From Paenibacillus sp. UNC451MF (GTDB taxonomy: Bacteria > Bacillota > Bacilli > Paenibacillales > NBRC-103111): a stretch of 64,000 nucleotides of DNA. How positions within the stretch are numbered: position 1 is the stretch's first letter; each line of letters starts with the position of its first letter. This document shows, piece after piece, positions 54,249 to 63,877 of this stretch. The position numbers were made by a program, and so were the translations under genes. The notes under the pieces are model-generated. The model searched no databases and was not told where the DNA came from. It saw nothing but the letters and a program-made list of their open reading frames with translations. The stretch covers positions 148,718 to 212,717 of the forward strand of contig NZ_JMLS01000014.1 of NCBI RefSeq assembly GCF_000686845.1, written 5' to 3'.

Positions 54249-55442
54249 ATGCATAAACCAGAACCTACTCAAGAAGCCCCTTTATGGAGCCGCAATTTTA
54301 TAACGATCTGTTTCAGCAGTTTTTTTGTTTACATGACATTTTATATTTTGGCAGTGACGCTTCCGACATTCGTCCTAGAAAATTTACATGGCAGTAACCA
54401 GCAAATCGGTCTAGTCACTACAGTCTTCATTATTGCTGCAGTTATATTCCGTCCGCTGACGGGTAAATGGCTCGATGAGCTCGACAAGAAGAAGATCATC
54501 CTTTTCTCGCTCATCCTTTTCGCTATCTGCAGTATTCTTCATCTAGTCGTAACAAATTTTTATATCCTGCTATTGCTGCGATTTATTCACGGCATCAGCT
54601 TCGGTATTGCAGCCACAGCTACCTCCGCTGTCGTCATTCATATTATTCCAGTTAACCGCAGGGGAGAAGGAATCGGTTATTTCAGTCTTTTCATGAGCTT
54701 GGCTATGGTTATAGGTCCTTTCCTTGGATTAACGCTAATGAACAATTTCAGCTTCAGCGTTTTGTTCATCGCCTGCTTCGTTCTCGCGCTTTTATCCATG
54801 GTCTGCGGAATGATAACTCAGCTTCCTACAACGCCGGCTCCAGCCAAAACAGCTTCATCGTCTTGGGACTGGAAAAAATTCATTGAGCCCAAAGCCATTC
54901 CCATTTCATTGGCTGGATGCGTGCTGGCTTTCTCTTATGGAGCCATTTCTACATTCATTTCCGTCTATGCAAAAACGATCGGTTTAGAGAAGGTAGCAAG
55001 CTATTTCTTTATGGTGTTTGCCGCTATGATTTTGATATCTAGACCTTTTACCGGAAAACTGTTTGACCGCAAAGGCGAGCACATACTGGTCTATCCGGGC
55101 ATTATCTTGTTTGTTGTCGGTATGATCTGGTTGAGCCAAGCGAATACCGCTTTTATCTTCCTGCTCACAGGCGGCATTATCGGTCTTGGCTTCGGCGCGC
55201 TGCTTCCAAGCTTTCAGGCCCTTGCCGTTAGATCGGCACCCAGTCACCGCAGTGGCTTGGCGACAGGAACCTACTTCGTATTTTTCGATTCCGGCTACGG
55301 GCTCGGTTCTTATATTCTTGGCATCATTGCCGCTCAAACCAATTACCACACCATGTATTTGGTGGGCGGCATTGTCGTGGCTTTCACCGTCGTGCTTTAT
55401 TACGGGCTGCACCATCGAAAGCAAAAAGTTCAAACCGCGTAA
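54249..55442 (+). CDS. MFS efflux transporter
   Basis: A 397-residue transporter with about twelve membrane helices. The loop between helices 2 and 3 has the MFS motif RPLTGKWLDELDKKK. It resembles drug or metabolite exporters of the YwoG/YfkF kind. The start is uncertain: 54249 gives a normal N-terminus behind a weak AGAAG site, while open ATGs exist at 54168 and 54192. The attenuator leader suggests that it is induced by a substrate that interrupts termination or translation. Confidence 0.8.
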   Translation: MHKPEPTQEAPLWSRNFITICFSSFFVYMTFYILAVTLPTFVLENLHGSNQQIGLVTTVFIIAAVIFRPLTGKWLDELDKKKIILFSLILFAICSILHLVVTNFYILLLLRFIHGISFGIAATATSAVVIHIIPVNRRGEGIGYFSLFMSLAMVIGPFLGLTLMNNFSFSVLFIACFVLALLSMVCGMITQLPTTPAPAKTASSSWDWKKFIEPKAIPISLAGCVLAFSYGAISTFISVYAKTIGLEKVASYFFMVFAAMILISRPFTGKLFDRKGEHILVYPGIILFVVGMIWLSQANTAFIFLLTGGIIGLGFGALLPSFQALAVRSAPSHRSGLATGTYFVFFDSGYGLGSYILGIIAAQTNYHTMYLVGGIVVAFTVVLYYGLHHRKQKVQTA

Positions 55443-55455
55443 GATCGTCTTTCAA

Positions 55456-55507
55456 TGCAAAACAGGCTGCAAGGAATTCAAAGCGAATTCCTTGCAGCCT
55501 GTTTGCA
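55456..55507. terminator. Bidirectional terminator
   Basis: CAGGCTGCAAGGAATTC and its complement flank the loop AAAGC, with TGCAAA/TTTGCA extending the arms, giving a stem of over 20 bp. It separates the converging MFS and LysR genes. Confidence 0.85.
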
Positions 55508-55508
55508 T

Positions 55509-56396
55509 TTATAGATGCTCCCGACGAAATTGCTCGATAATAAAAGTACGAAACAGCTCCGCAGACGGAGACAACGTCCTGTCTTCGACCCATGCCAATC
55601 CGATTTCGCGCCTGCATAGCGGCTCTGTGACTCGCATGCGTTTGATTTTGCTTGAATCAATGCCCGTGAAGGTAGGAATCAATGTGACGCCAAGCCCAGA
55701 CGAGACAAGCACGGATACCGTCGCAACATCGTCTCCCTCGAATTTGATCTTGGGAACAAATCCTGCCAAGCCGCACAATTGATCTGTCAACGTACGCATC
55801 CCGTAGCCTCTTTTGAACGTAATAAACGGCTCCTCAGCCAGCTCTGCGAGACGTATGGCGTCTTGGGAGGCCAGACGATGATTCGCTGGAACGTACACGA
55901 ACAGCTCCTCTTCAATCAATTTATGCCAAGTGATGCCTTTACGGTTTTCGAGCAGCCCAACAATACTAAGATCCACCTCGCTGTGAAGCAGCTGCTTGTG
56001 AATGATCGTCGTCGGACTCTGGTGGAGCAGAAACTCCACGTTAGGATATACTCGATTGAATTTACTTAATAATTCCGGCAAAATGCTCAGCCCGAAGGTC
56101 ATGACGAATGCCAGAGAAACCGAGCCCGTGTAGGGGTCCTGCATTTGATGAAGCTCTTGAACCCCATCCTGGATTTCCTGGAGAGCGCGGTCTACCCGCT
56201 GCAAAAAACGTTTGCCGAACGGATTCAACTGTACGGAACGGCCAATCCTGTCGAACAAAGCTACCCCAAGCTCCTCCTCCAGATGAGTGATCGAACGGCT
56301 TAGGGCAGGCTGCGAAATCGCCAGCTGCTCCGCCGCTTTAGTGAAATGCTCGGTCTTCGCCACGACTCGAAAGTACTCCAGCCGCTGCCATTCCAT
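55509..56396 (-). CDS. LysR-family transcriptional regulator
   Basis: A 295-residue regulator. The N-terminal helix-turn-helix (FTKAAEQLAISQPALSRSITHLEEELG core) and the substrate-binding half with DLSIVGLLE and FITFKRGYGM are typical of LysR proteins. The start at 56396 has GGAGG eight bases upstream. It is divergent from an MFS gene 134 bp away and most likely controls it in response to the transported compound. Confidence 0.9.
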   Translation of the reverse strand: MEWQRLEYFRVVAKTEHFTKAAEQLAISQPALSRSITHLEEELGVALFDRIGRSVQLNPFGKRFLQRVDRALQEIQDGVQELHQMQDPYTGSVSLAFVMTFGLSILPELLSKFNRVYPNVEFLLHQSPTTIIHKQLLHSEVDLSIVGLLENRKGITWHKLIEEELFVYVPANHRLASQDAIRLAELAEEPFITFKRGYGMRTLTDQLCGLAGFVPKIKFEGDDVATVSVLVSSGLGVTLIPTFTGIDSSKIKRMRVTEPLCRREIGLAWVEDRTLSPSAELFRTFIIEQFRREHL

Positions 56397-56530
56397 AGAA
56401 AACGCCTCCATTTTATCATAACCAAAATGCATCATTTCTATATCAATAATAAATTGGACGTTATCAACTGGCAAGGAGTAGACTTGAGTATCATCAGTTT
56501 CAGTCACAAGTGGAATAAGGGGAGCTCATT

Positions 56531-57742
56531 ATGCCATACATTGAAATCGGAAGCAGCGCCTATCGGCGCACACTATTAAGCATGCTGCTTGGGAGCCTGG
56601 TCACATTTGCCATTCTTTACAGTCCACAAACGTTGATCGGCGCTTTTGCAGAACAATTCAACGTCTCGCCATCGACGGCAAGCTTTGTCATCTCTTTCTC
56701 AACGATGATGTTAGCCGTCAGCATGCTGTTCGTATCTGTGTTTTCCAATGCATGGGGAAGAAAAGGCGTCATGAGCGTCTCGTTATTCGTTACATCAGTG
56801 CTCGCCATTATATCCTCATTCAGCAACAGCTTTCATTTGCTGCTGGCTTTAAGACTTCTAGAGGGAGTCAGCCTGGCAGGCTTTCCGGCGATTGCGATGA
56901 CTTACTTGAACGAGGAGATCTCTCCTCGCAGCATAGGCCGGGTTATGGGAGTATATGTCGGAGGGACGGCGATCGGCGGCTTCGTAGGCAGGGTATTCGT
57001 CAGTGCCTTAACGGATTTGTTCTCCTGGCATGTGGCGCTGCTGGTTTTGGGCATATTCAGTCTTCTGTGCAGTATCTGCTTCTGGCTGTATTTGCCGAAA
57101 TCACAGCATTTTCAACCGGCCGGCATTTCGTTTAAGCATGCGATCAACGGCTTTAAGAACGGATTAGCTAATAAAAAGCTGCTTATACTCTATTTAATAG
57201 GCTTTCTGCTGCTGGGTGTTTATGTAACCTTGTTTAATTATTTGGGGTATCCATTATCTCAGTCGCCTTATTATTTAAGCCAGACGGTAATTGGCTTTCT
57301 GTTTATTTTTCAACTGATTGGCTCCTGGAGCTCCTTCCTATTCGGAAAGCTGGCCGACAAGCATTCACGCGCGGGACTGATTGGTATAGGCATCGCCTTA
57401 ACGCTTATCGGTGCGCTGCTCACGCTGTACGGCAGCCTTGTCTTCATGATTGCGGGGCTCATTCTTTTCGCTTTCGGCTTTTTTGCAGGGCATACGGTGG
57501 CCAGCAGCTGGGTCGGTAGAATCGCGCCAGCTTCCAGCAAAGCTTACGCTTCATCCTTATACTTACTGTTCTATTACACAGGCTCTAGTCTTATCGGCTG
57601 GTCCGGCGGCTTCTTCCTTGCTTCCTTCCACTGGTCAGGGGTTATTGCTTTCATATGCGTGCTTCTTGTCCTTACTGTCCTGCTCGTTATCCAACTCAGA
57701 AGTGAACCGGCATCCCAAACCAGCATCGGGATGGAAAAATAG
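56531..57742 (+). CDS. MFS transporter (YnfM-like)
   Basis: A 403-residue transporter with about twelve helices. SNAWGRKGVMSVSLFV matches the MFS loop motif, and LEGVSLAGFPAIAMTYLNEEI resembles the YnfM/arabinose-efflux group. AAGGGGAG precedes the ATG. The divergent LysR gene makes it a probable exporter induced by a small molecule. Confidence 0.88.
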   Translation: MPYIEIGSSAYRRTLLSMLLGSLVTFAILYSPQTLIGAFAEQFNVSPSTASFVISFSTMMLAVSMLFVSVFSNAWGRKGVMSVSLFVTSVLAIISSFSNSFHLLLALRLLEGVSLAGFPAIAMTYLNEEISPRSIGRVMGVYVGGTAIGGFVGRVFVSALTDLFSWHVALLVLGIFSLLCSICFWLYLPKSQHFQPAGISFKHAINGFKNGLANKKLLILYLIGFLLLGVYVTLFNYLGYPLSQSPYYLSQTVIGFLFIFQLIGSWSSFLFGKLADKHSRAGLIGIGIALTLIGALLTLYGSLVFMIAGLILFAFGFFAGHTVASSWVGRIAPASSKAYASSLYLLFYYTGSSLIGWSGGFFLASFHWSGVIAFICVLLVLTVLLVIQLRSEPASQTSIGMEK

Positions 57743-57838
57743 CTTCCATCCCGTGCAGCGGAGATGAGATTCTCCCGAAAGTAAGCTCAAGAGCTTGTTT
57801 CCTCTGGCACCGGTCCATCGAATAAAGTTGTTAAAACG

Positions 57839-58699
57839 TTAATACAGCTTCTCCGATACAGCCTTCGCTGTCCGCTCCTGGTATTTACGAGCGGCATCGC
57901 CCATCTGCAGCGACACACCGGCATACAATATATCAATGACGGTGAGCTGCGATATTTTCGCAGCCATAGAGCTGCCTTGCAGCGGGTTCTCGCGCGCGGC
58001 CATCAATAGCTCAACATCCGCCAGCTTCGTTATCGGTGAGCGGGCGTTATGCGTAATGCAAAGGATCTTGGCGCCAGCTTCCTTGGCCAGTCGCAAATTC
58101 TCGATTGTATCCTTGGTGCTTCCCGAAACTGATATCCCTACTGCTACATCGTTACTGGACAGCAAGGACGCAGCCATCGCCTGAAAATGCGTATCCTGCC
58201 TGGCATCGCATCGTTTGCCGATTCTCGTAAAGGCATGCGCCGCTTGAAGCGCCGTCAGCCCTGAGGAGCCGACACCGTAAAATTGGATCGATTCCGCAAG
58301 AGCCATCAGCTCGATCGCCTGACTCAGCTTATGTCCGTCCAACAGCTGCCCCGTTTCCTCCAGTATGCGACTGTGAGTCGCAATGATTTTGTGCGCGAGC
58401 ACGGACGGCGCGTCGCCGCTCTTTACCTCTTCATGAGTATGGGTCACAGGCTGCACCAAATCCTGCGCAAGCAGCAGCTTGAAGTCTTGAAAGCCCTTGA
58501 AGCCCAGCTTGCGGCAAAACCGCAATACTGTCGTCTCACCTACATCCGCTTGCTCCGCCACATCCGTCACCGATTGGTAAATAACCTTCTCGGGATGCTC
58601 CAACACATATTGGGCAACTACCGTCTCCGTCTTGGTCATCGCATTAAGATAACTCCGTATGGAGAGCAGTGTATTTCCCGCTTCATGCAAAGTTTTCAA
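57839..58699 (-). CDS. RpiR-family transcriptional regulator
   Basis: A 286-residue regulator with an N-terminal helix-turn-helix (VTDVAEQADVGETTVLRFCRKLG core) and a C-terminal sugar isomerase (SIS) domain (IQFYGVGSSGLTALQAAHAF; AVGISVSGSTKDTIENL core) that binds a phosphosugar. It is divergent from the DUF4127 gene across about 200 bp and may regulate it along with the distant binding-protein gene. Confidence 0.9.
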   Translation of the reverse strand: MKTLHEAGNTLLSIRSYLNAMTKTETVVAQYVLEHPEKVIYQSVTDVAEQADVGETTVLRFCRKLGFKGFQDFKLLLAQDLVQPVTHTHEEVKSGDAPSVLAHKIIATHSRILEETGQLLDGHKLSQAIELMALAESIQFYGVGSSGLTALQAAHAFTRIGKRCDARQDTHFQAMAASLLSSNDVAVGISVSGSTKDTIENLRLAKEAGAKILCITHNARSPITKLADVELLMAARENPLQGSSMAAKISQLTVIDILYAGVSLQMGDAARKYQERTAKAVSEKLY

Positions 58700-58896
58700 T
58701 TGTCTGCACCTCTTCTATACTTCAAACAGGTATTTTTCTCCGTTTATTATATTTTTAACGGATATTTTTTTCAATATATTTTAACCTTTTCCGCTTTTCC
58801 TAATGAAAGACCCATGATAAAATGGAGTTATTTTCCACTACACCTTAATAAATTGGAGTTTTTTTCTATCAATCCAAGCGCGGAGGATGAAACCGA

Positions 58897-60462
58897 ATGC
58901 AAAAAATCGTCTATTTGCCATTGGACGAAAGACCATGTAATTACCGTTATCCGCTTTATTTGGCCTCCATGACCGATATGGTGCTTGAGCTTCCTGCAAT
59001 GAGCCTGCTAGGAGGCAAGAAGGCAGCGGCTGATACGGATGCCGTCGCCCAATGGCTCATTGGCGCAGCAAAAGGAGCCGACTACTTGATCGTGTCGATA
59101 GACATGCTCGTGCATGGAGGGATTGTTCCGTCCAGACTGCACCATACACCACAATCAGTATGTGAGGAGCGTCTCCACGTCCTTGCTAGGGTGAAACAGT
59201 GCAATCCCACCTTGCGCATATTCGCATTCAATCTCATCACGCGGGTTCCAGCCTATTCCAGCTCGGAGGAGGAGCCGGATTATTACGCCGATTACGGTCA
59301 GCAGCTTTACACCTATGGATGGCTAAAGGACAAGGCAGACCAGGGATCGTTGGACCCAGAAGAGCAGGAGCAGCTCGAAGCCGTTATGTCGGCGATACCG
59401 TCTGAGGTGTTGAACGATTTCTTGACCCGCAGGGATACTAACGCTTTCGTAAACACGGAAACAATAAAGCTCGTTCGAGACGGAGTTGTCGATTTCCTTA
59501 TCATCCCGCTGGATGACAATGCCAAATATGGATTCAGTCCGCTTGAACAAAGAAAGCTATCGCTGCTGGCGGAGGAGCTTGACGTGAACGATCGCGTCAT
59601 GATTTATCCAGGAGCTGACGAAATAGGCTGCACTTTGTTTGCCAGAGCGTTCTGCGAGGCCAACAAGTACGTCCCCAAAGCCTTCGTCCGCTACTCTTCC
59701 GTAAACGGGCCTTTTGTCGTACCGAAATATGAAGATCGGCCTCTTGGAGAAAGCATCAAGTATCATTTGACCGCCGCAGGCGCTGTAGCGCATGATCATT
59801 CCTACGGTACTGATTTTATATTGATGACGAACTCCCCTCCTGTCGGACAATCGGACATGAACGAAAGCCGGACTCCTTACGGACAGAGACATCGATCCTA
59901 TTTCTCCGAGACGAATACCAAAGAATTTGTACAGGCGATTCGGCATTATATTCGTGAAGGACATACCGTCGCTTTGGCCGACGTCGCCGTCAGCAATGGA
60001 TCGGATCATCCGTTCATGAAGCTGGTCGGCAGTGGCGGATTGCTCCATGATATAGCCGCCTACGCCGCTTGGAACACATCAGGTAATTCCATGGGGACGG
60101 TCGTCTCCCACGCCATAATTGAATCCTATTATCGCGGCCAAAAGAGTGATACAGTGGAGCGCTATGCCCGCAGTCGGGCTTATTATTACTTCCGTCTAAT
60201 AGAGGACTGGGGTTATCAGGCGTTAGTGCGTGAGGATGTCATTCACCATGTGCTTCCTAAGCTAGGAGCAAGCTATTACGAGCTGAAGCATGTGCAGACA
60301 CAAGTGTATGAAAGCATACAAACGAAGCTAGTGCAGTTTATCGCAGACTATCTACAAGAAGGTTCACCTTACCGTTTCCGAATCGAAAACGTTCATTTAC
60401 CATGGAGCCGGATGTTCGAGGTGGGGTTCGACGTTATGCTGGAGCCGGATACCCATTCATAA
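58897..60462 (+). CDS. DUF4127-family protein
   Basis: A 521-residue protein whose opening IVYLPLDERPCNYRYP is the hallmark of the DUF4127 family. Further conserved-looking segments are IVSIDMLVHGGIVPSR, NLITRVPAYSSSEEEP, IIPLDDNAKYG and YPGADEIGCTLFAR. Clustered Asp/Glu/Asn suggest a metal-dependent enzyme, but no reaction is established to my knowledge. GCGGAGGATG precedes the ATG. It sits between an RpiR regulator and a sugar-binding lipoprotein, so a role in sugar metabolism is plausible. Confidence 0.88.
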   Translation: MQKIVYLPLDERPCNYRYPLYLASMTDMVLELPAMSLLGGKKAAADTDAVAQWLIGAAKGADYLIVSIDMLVHGGIVPSRLHHTPQSVCEERLHVLARVKQCNPTLRIFAFNLITRVPAYSSSEEEPDYYADYGQQLYTYGWLKDKADQGSLDPEEQEQLEAVMSAIPSEVLNDFLTRRDTNAFVNTETIKLVRDGVVDFLIIPLDDNAKYGFSPLEQRKLSLLAEELDVNDRVMIYPGADEIGCTLFARAFCEANKYVPKAFVRYSSVNGPFVVPKYEDRPLGESIKYHLTAAGAVAHDHSYGTDFILMTNSPPVGQSDMNESRTPYGQRHRSYFSETNTKEFVQAIRHYIREGHTVALADVAVSNGSDHPFMKLVGSGGLLHDIAAYAAWNTSGNSMGTVVSHAIIESYYRGQKSDTVERYARSRAYYYFRLIEDWGYQALVREDVIHHVLPKLGASYYELKHVQTQVYESIQTKLVQFIADYLQEGSPYRFRIENVHLPWSRMFEVGFDVMLEPDTHS

Positions 60463-60469
60463 ATTGCAT

Positions 60470-60531
60470 AAAAGCTCGCAGCGGCAGCCTTGGACTGTGA
60501 ATAAAGCCCTTGGCTGACGCTGCTTTGTAGC
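60470..60531. terminator. Possible terminator between converging genes
   Basis: AGCGGCAGCC and GGCTGACGCT pair with one mismatch, and AAAGC/GCTTT extend the stem. The T-run is weak. Confidence 0.4.
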
Positions 60532-60619
60532 CTTAACTTTTTATCGTTCATTTCATCCGTTAGCCGGGTTGATCATTGCAGACGCTTCTCATGCCCTTCT
60601 TCGGTTCCTCATCCACACG

Positions 60620-61939
60620 TTACTGCTGCTTGATTTTAGCTTCAACGATTTTGTCGATTTGTTCGTTGGAATCACGCAGTGCAGTGTTCACATCCTTCTC
60701 CTTTCTCAAGACACTTTCATAAGCGTCGAGAATCACCTTATTGGTATCACTGCCTTGATATTTGGAGATCCGCGGGACGGATGGCTTCAACTTAGCCATA
60801 CTGCTCAAATTCAATGTCTTGTTCGCGAATTCAGGAATGCCCTTCCCGAACTCCTTTTTAACTACTTCACTCGTCAATACAGACATTTTACCGTTTCTGG
60901 CAAGCTGCAGCTGTACTTCATCCGATAGTGCAGTCTGGATGACAAGGAAAGCGGCTTGTTTATTTTTACTCGGCAAAGTAATGGACATATTCGGTGTATC
61001 GACATTGGTGCTGTATCCCATGGCATCCTTATGCTGAGGATAAGTGACAACATCCCAATTCATATCAGGGGCGCTCTTGAGAGCGTTGATCGTACTGCTA
61101 TAGCCTGTAATCATAGCCAGCTCGCCATTAATAAAAGCCTTCTGATTTTCACCGAAGTTCATCGTATTATAGGGTGCGTCCGAGTTGCCAGGGTAATTGT
61201 ATATGCTCTCCCATAACTCAAAGGCTTTCTTCCAAGGTTCCGTCGTGATCGTTGCCTTATTATTTTTATCCAGCTGATACAAAGTAATCTGATTAATCAT
61301 CCGGTTCACGTTATCGGGATAAAGGCCGCGGTATTTAATGCCGTCATAATTTCTCGTGATCTTTTTACCAAGGTCTCCGATTTCTTCCCAAGTCATTCCG
61401 TCCTTCGGATAAGGAACAGCGAATTTGTCAAACAAGGTTTTGTTATAAAATAATCCGAATGCGTTGTTATAGACAGGCAAACCGCCTATAAAATTTTCCC
61501 CGCTGTTCACTTTCACATAATCCACCATTTCCGGTATAACGCGATTCAAATCAAAATTATTTTGCTTAATGATCGGTTCCATATTGTAGAGCAGCTGCAG
61601 ATCGGCAAGCGATTTAAGCGTAGATCCGTAGCCTACTACAATGTCCGGGATGTTGCCGGCTGCAACAAGCTCGTTAAGCCCGGAGCCTTTTTCCGATGTA
61701 TTAATGTATTCCAGAGTAATTTTAGGATATTTTTTGGCAACGGGGTCCTGGATATACAGTTTAAAATCACTTTCATTAAAGTTACCACTACCAGTTGCAA
61801 ACTTCACAGTTACGGGCTCTGTAATTTCTTTGGGGATATCCGCTTCCTTGACCTTATTGGCATCTCCAGCTCCTCCTCCGTTACAGCCTGATAACGTAAT
61901 CGCAGCACAAGCCACGAAGACAACGGTCTTCTTTATCAA
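60620..61939 (-). CDS. Sugar ABC transporter substrate-binding lipoprotein without adjacent permeases
   Basis: A 439-residue lipoprotein with lipobox L-S-G-C at residue 19. The mature part has family 1 binding-protein features: VAKKYPKITLEYINTS, GNIPDIVVGYG, and FNEKTLF-like YNKTLFDKFAVPYP. The start is TTG at 61939, with GGGG eight bases upstream. Permease and ATPase genes are absent nearby, so the protein must work with a transporter encoded elsewhere or act as a sensor. A cre-like site lies upstream. Confidence 0.88.
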   Translation of the reverse strand: MIKKTVVFVACAAITLSGCNGGGAGDANKVKEADIPKEITEPVTVKFATGSGNFNESDFKLYIQDPVAKKYPKITLEYINTSEKGSGLNELVAAGNIPDIVVGYGSTLKSLADLQLLYNMEPIIKQNNFDLNRVIPEMVDYVKVNSGENFIGGLPVYNNAFGLFYNKTLFDKFAVPYPKDGMTWEEIGDLGKKITRNYDGIKYRGLYPDNVNRMINQITLYQLDKNNKATITTEPWKKAFELWESIYNYPGNSDAPYNTMNFGENQKAFINGELAMITGYSSTINALKSAPDMNWDVVTYPQHKDAMGYSTNVDTPNMSITLPSKNKQAAFLVIQTALSDEVQLQLARNGKMSVLTSEVVKKEFGKGIPEFANKTLNLSSMAKLKPSVPRISKYQGSDTNKVILDAYESVLRKEKDVNTALRDSNEQIDKIVEAKIKQQ

Positions 61940-61973
61940 TATATTCGCCCCTTTTCATGATATAAAATGTTAA

Positions 61974-61987
61974 ATAAAGCGCTTTCT
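61974..61987. promoter_or_regulatory. Cre-like site upstream of the orphan binding protein
   Basis: ATAAAGCGCTTTCT matches the cre form TGAAAGCGCTTTCA at 11 of 14 positions, with mismatches only at the ends. It lies 35 bp before the TTG start. It would place this gene under CcpA, but is weaker than the site at 6305. Confidence 0.45.
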
Positions 61988-62096
61988 TAATAATTCTAGG
62001 GAAAATCCAAACAATTGAGTATGTCTAATCTTCACATTATTATTCAAAAAATTCATATCTTTAGGTGAAAACGAATGGATTTCGATATAAATACAA

Positions 62097-62140
62097 AAAA
62101 ACGCGACCCACACCCTAAGTGCGGATCGCGCTTTTAATTA
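62097..62140 (-). terminator. Rho-independent terminator after the SDR gene
   Basis: AAAACGCGACC and GGATCGCGCTTTT form the stem, with A and T runs outside it. It lies just after the SDR stop. Confidence 0.75.
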
Positions 62141-62149
62141 TTTTAACCG

Positions 62150-62908
62150 TTACAAGGTAAGTCCTCCGTCGACAACAACGACCGAGCCCGTCATATAGCT
62201 GGACTCAGGAGAAGCCAGGAATGCGACCATCGCAGCAAGCTCATCCGGTTGTGCGAAACGTCCCATTCTCATAATGGACACTTCGTCCGGTACATAGCCC
62301 GTTTGCTCCATTGTGGTAGCAACGCTATCGGTAAGAGCCGTTTTGACGCCTCCTGGGCAAATCGCATTGACACGAATCCCTTGCTTCACATATTCCAAAG
62401 CCGCTGCCTTGGTCAATCCGATAACCGCGTGCTTGCTTGCCGAATAGGCGCCGGCGCTGTGCTCGCTTCGTATCCCTGCTGTGGATGCTGTATTAATGAT
62501 CGTGCCGCTGCCTTGGCTTTCCATGACCTTCAGCACATATTTCATTCCAAGGAAGACCCCTTTGACGTTAACCGACATGATCCGGTCGAATTCAGCTTCA
62601 TCGGTGTCCGCAAGCTTGGAAAACTTTTGAATGATTCCCGCATTATTAAAAAACACATCTATACGTCCGTATGTTTGTACGGCCTCATTAACATAATATT
62701 GTACATCTTCACTCTTAGCTACATTCGCCTGAACGAAGATTCCTTCGCCGCCTTGTTCTTTCACAAGCTTTAAGGTTTCTTCTCCAGCTTCCTTATTGTA
62801 ATCAACCAATACGACTTTGGCACCGTTCTTAGCGAGCTTCAAGCTGCTTGCTCTTCCTATACCGCTTCCTGCACCTGTAATTACAGCAATTGGGTTCGTA
62901 TTCGTCAT
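62150..62908 (-). CDS. Short-chain dehydrogenase/reductase
   Basis: A 252-residue classical SDR with the coenzyme motif TGAGSGIG (11-18), NNAG, the catalytic Ser in IINTASTAG and YSASK. The Asp at the end of strand 2 (LVDY) suggests NAD rather than NADP. Substrate unknown. It is divergent from a TetR regulator across a region with a palindromic operator and is probably its target. Confidence 0.92.
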   Translation of the reverse strand: MTNTNPIAVITGAGSGIGRASSLKLAKNGAKVVLVDYNKEAGEETLKLVKEQGGEGIFVQANVAKSEDVQYYVNEAVQTYGRIDVFFNNAGIIQKFSKLADTDEAEFDRIMSVNVKGVFLGMKYVLKVMESQGSGTIINTASTAGIRSEHSAGAYSASKHAVIGLTKAAALEYVKQGIRVNAICPGGVKTALTDSVATTMEQTGYVPDEVSIMRMGRFAQPDELAAMVAFLASPESSYMTGSVVVVDGGLTL

Positions 62909-62995
62909 GATTCATCCATCTCCTTCAAGCAGTATGGGTTGGTTCTGATCTTACATAGAAAAAATGTTTAGGATATGATAGCAATAATATCTATG

Positions 62996-63012
62996 TGATA
63001 GTGTTACTATCA
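62996..63012. promoter_or_regulatory. Palindromic operator between SDR and TetR genes
   Basis: TGATAGT-GTT-ACTATCA is a perfect 7-bp inverted repeat in the divergent promoter region. Size and place fit a TetR-family operator controlling both genes. Confidence 0.65.
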
Positions 63013-63092
63013 TTACAATATTCATTATATCACCATCTATTTTTCTTTTCAATCCGTCCATTTCAAAAAAGTCCTTGAAAAAGCAGGCTCAG

Positions 63093-63121
63093 TTGACAAC
63101 GATTAGTCATTTTGTTAGCAT
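63093..63121 (+). promoter_or_regulatory. Probable sigma-A promoter of the TetR gene
   Basis: TTGACA (63093-63098), 17 bases, then TAGCAT (63116-63121) puts the transcript start near 63128. This argues that the coding region begins downstream, at 63162, not at the earlier open start codons. Confidence 0.55.
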
Positions 63122-63161
63122 GGCTATCAATTATGACTGGATCGAGGAGTTGAATGCAGGA

Positions 63162-63842
63162 ATGGACCCCAAGAGCAGATGGGAACAAGAACGGCTTGAA
63201 GGTAAGCAGCAGCGCCTCAGTAGTATCATTGCATCCGCGGAACGAGTATTCCTAAAGAAGGGCTTGGAGAAAGCCACCATGCAGGACGTTGCCAAGGAAG
63301 ATAATGTAGGCATCGCTACCTTGTTTCGCTATTTTCCTAAAAAAGATAAATTAATCGTCGCGGTAGCCACCCGTCTTATGGAGTCTCAGGCTCCCATGTT
63401 TGAGGAAATCGCTCAAAGACAGGAGAGCTGCCTGAGCAAGCTTGAGCGTATCTTCGATTATTTCGTTTCCTTCAGCAGAGAAAATCGCGAGGAGCGCACA
63501 AAGCTGCTCGAAGCCTTCCAAAGCTACGCCGCTCAATCGCCCGAGCCTCTCGAGGATATTGATAAATACAATGCCGTATATCATCAGATATCGGCAATCT
63601 ACCATCGAATTATCGAAGAAGGAATTCACGACGGCTCCATCCGGTCAGATATTCCGACGCAAGAAACATTATCGACGATGGCCAACGCGTTCGGCATCTT
63701 CGCGCAAAAGCTGTCACTGCAAAAAAACATCGTCATGCTGGAATCCGATATGGACTCGGAAACCCAGCTGCTGCTGATGAAAAAAATATTTTTGGAGTAT
63801 TTACGTGCTCCAGGCAGCTCCAACAATACTTCATCAAACTAA
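63162..63842 (+). CDS. TetR-family transcriptional regulator
   Basis: A 226-residue regulator. The N-terminal helix-turn-helix (ATMQDVAKEDNVGIATLFRYFPKKDKL core) is typical of TetR proteins, and the C-terminal helical half would bind the ligand. The start is not certain: 63162 follows GAGGAG at 12 bases and fits the predicted promoter, while open starts at 63075 and 63120 would place it inside or before that promoter. It likely represses itself and the divergent SDR gene. Confidence 0.82.
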   Translation: MDPKSRWEQERLEGKQQRLSSIIASAERVFLKKGLEKATMQDVAKEDNVGIATLFRYFPKKDKLIVAVATRLMESQAPMFEEIAQRQESCLSKLERIFDYFVSFSRENREERTKLLEAFQSYAAQSPEPLEDIDKYNAVYHQISAIYHRIIEEGIHDGSIRSDIPTQETLSTMANAFGIFAQKLSLQKNIVMLESDMDSETQLLLMKKIFLEYLRAPGSSNNTSSN

Positions 63843-63877
63843 ATGTGTTGAAATACAAATAGACCGTACCCGCTCTA

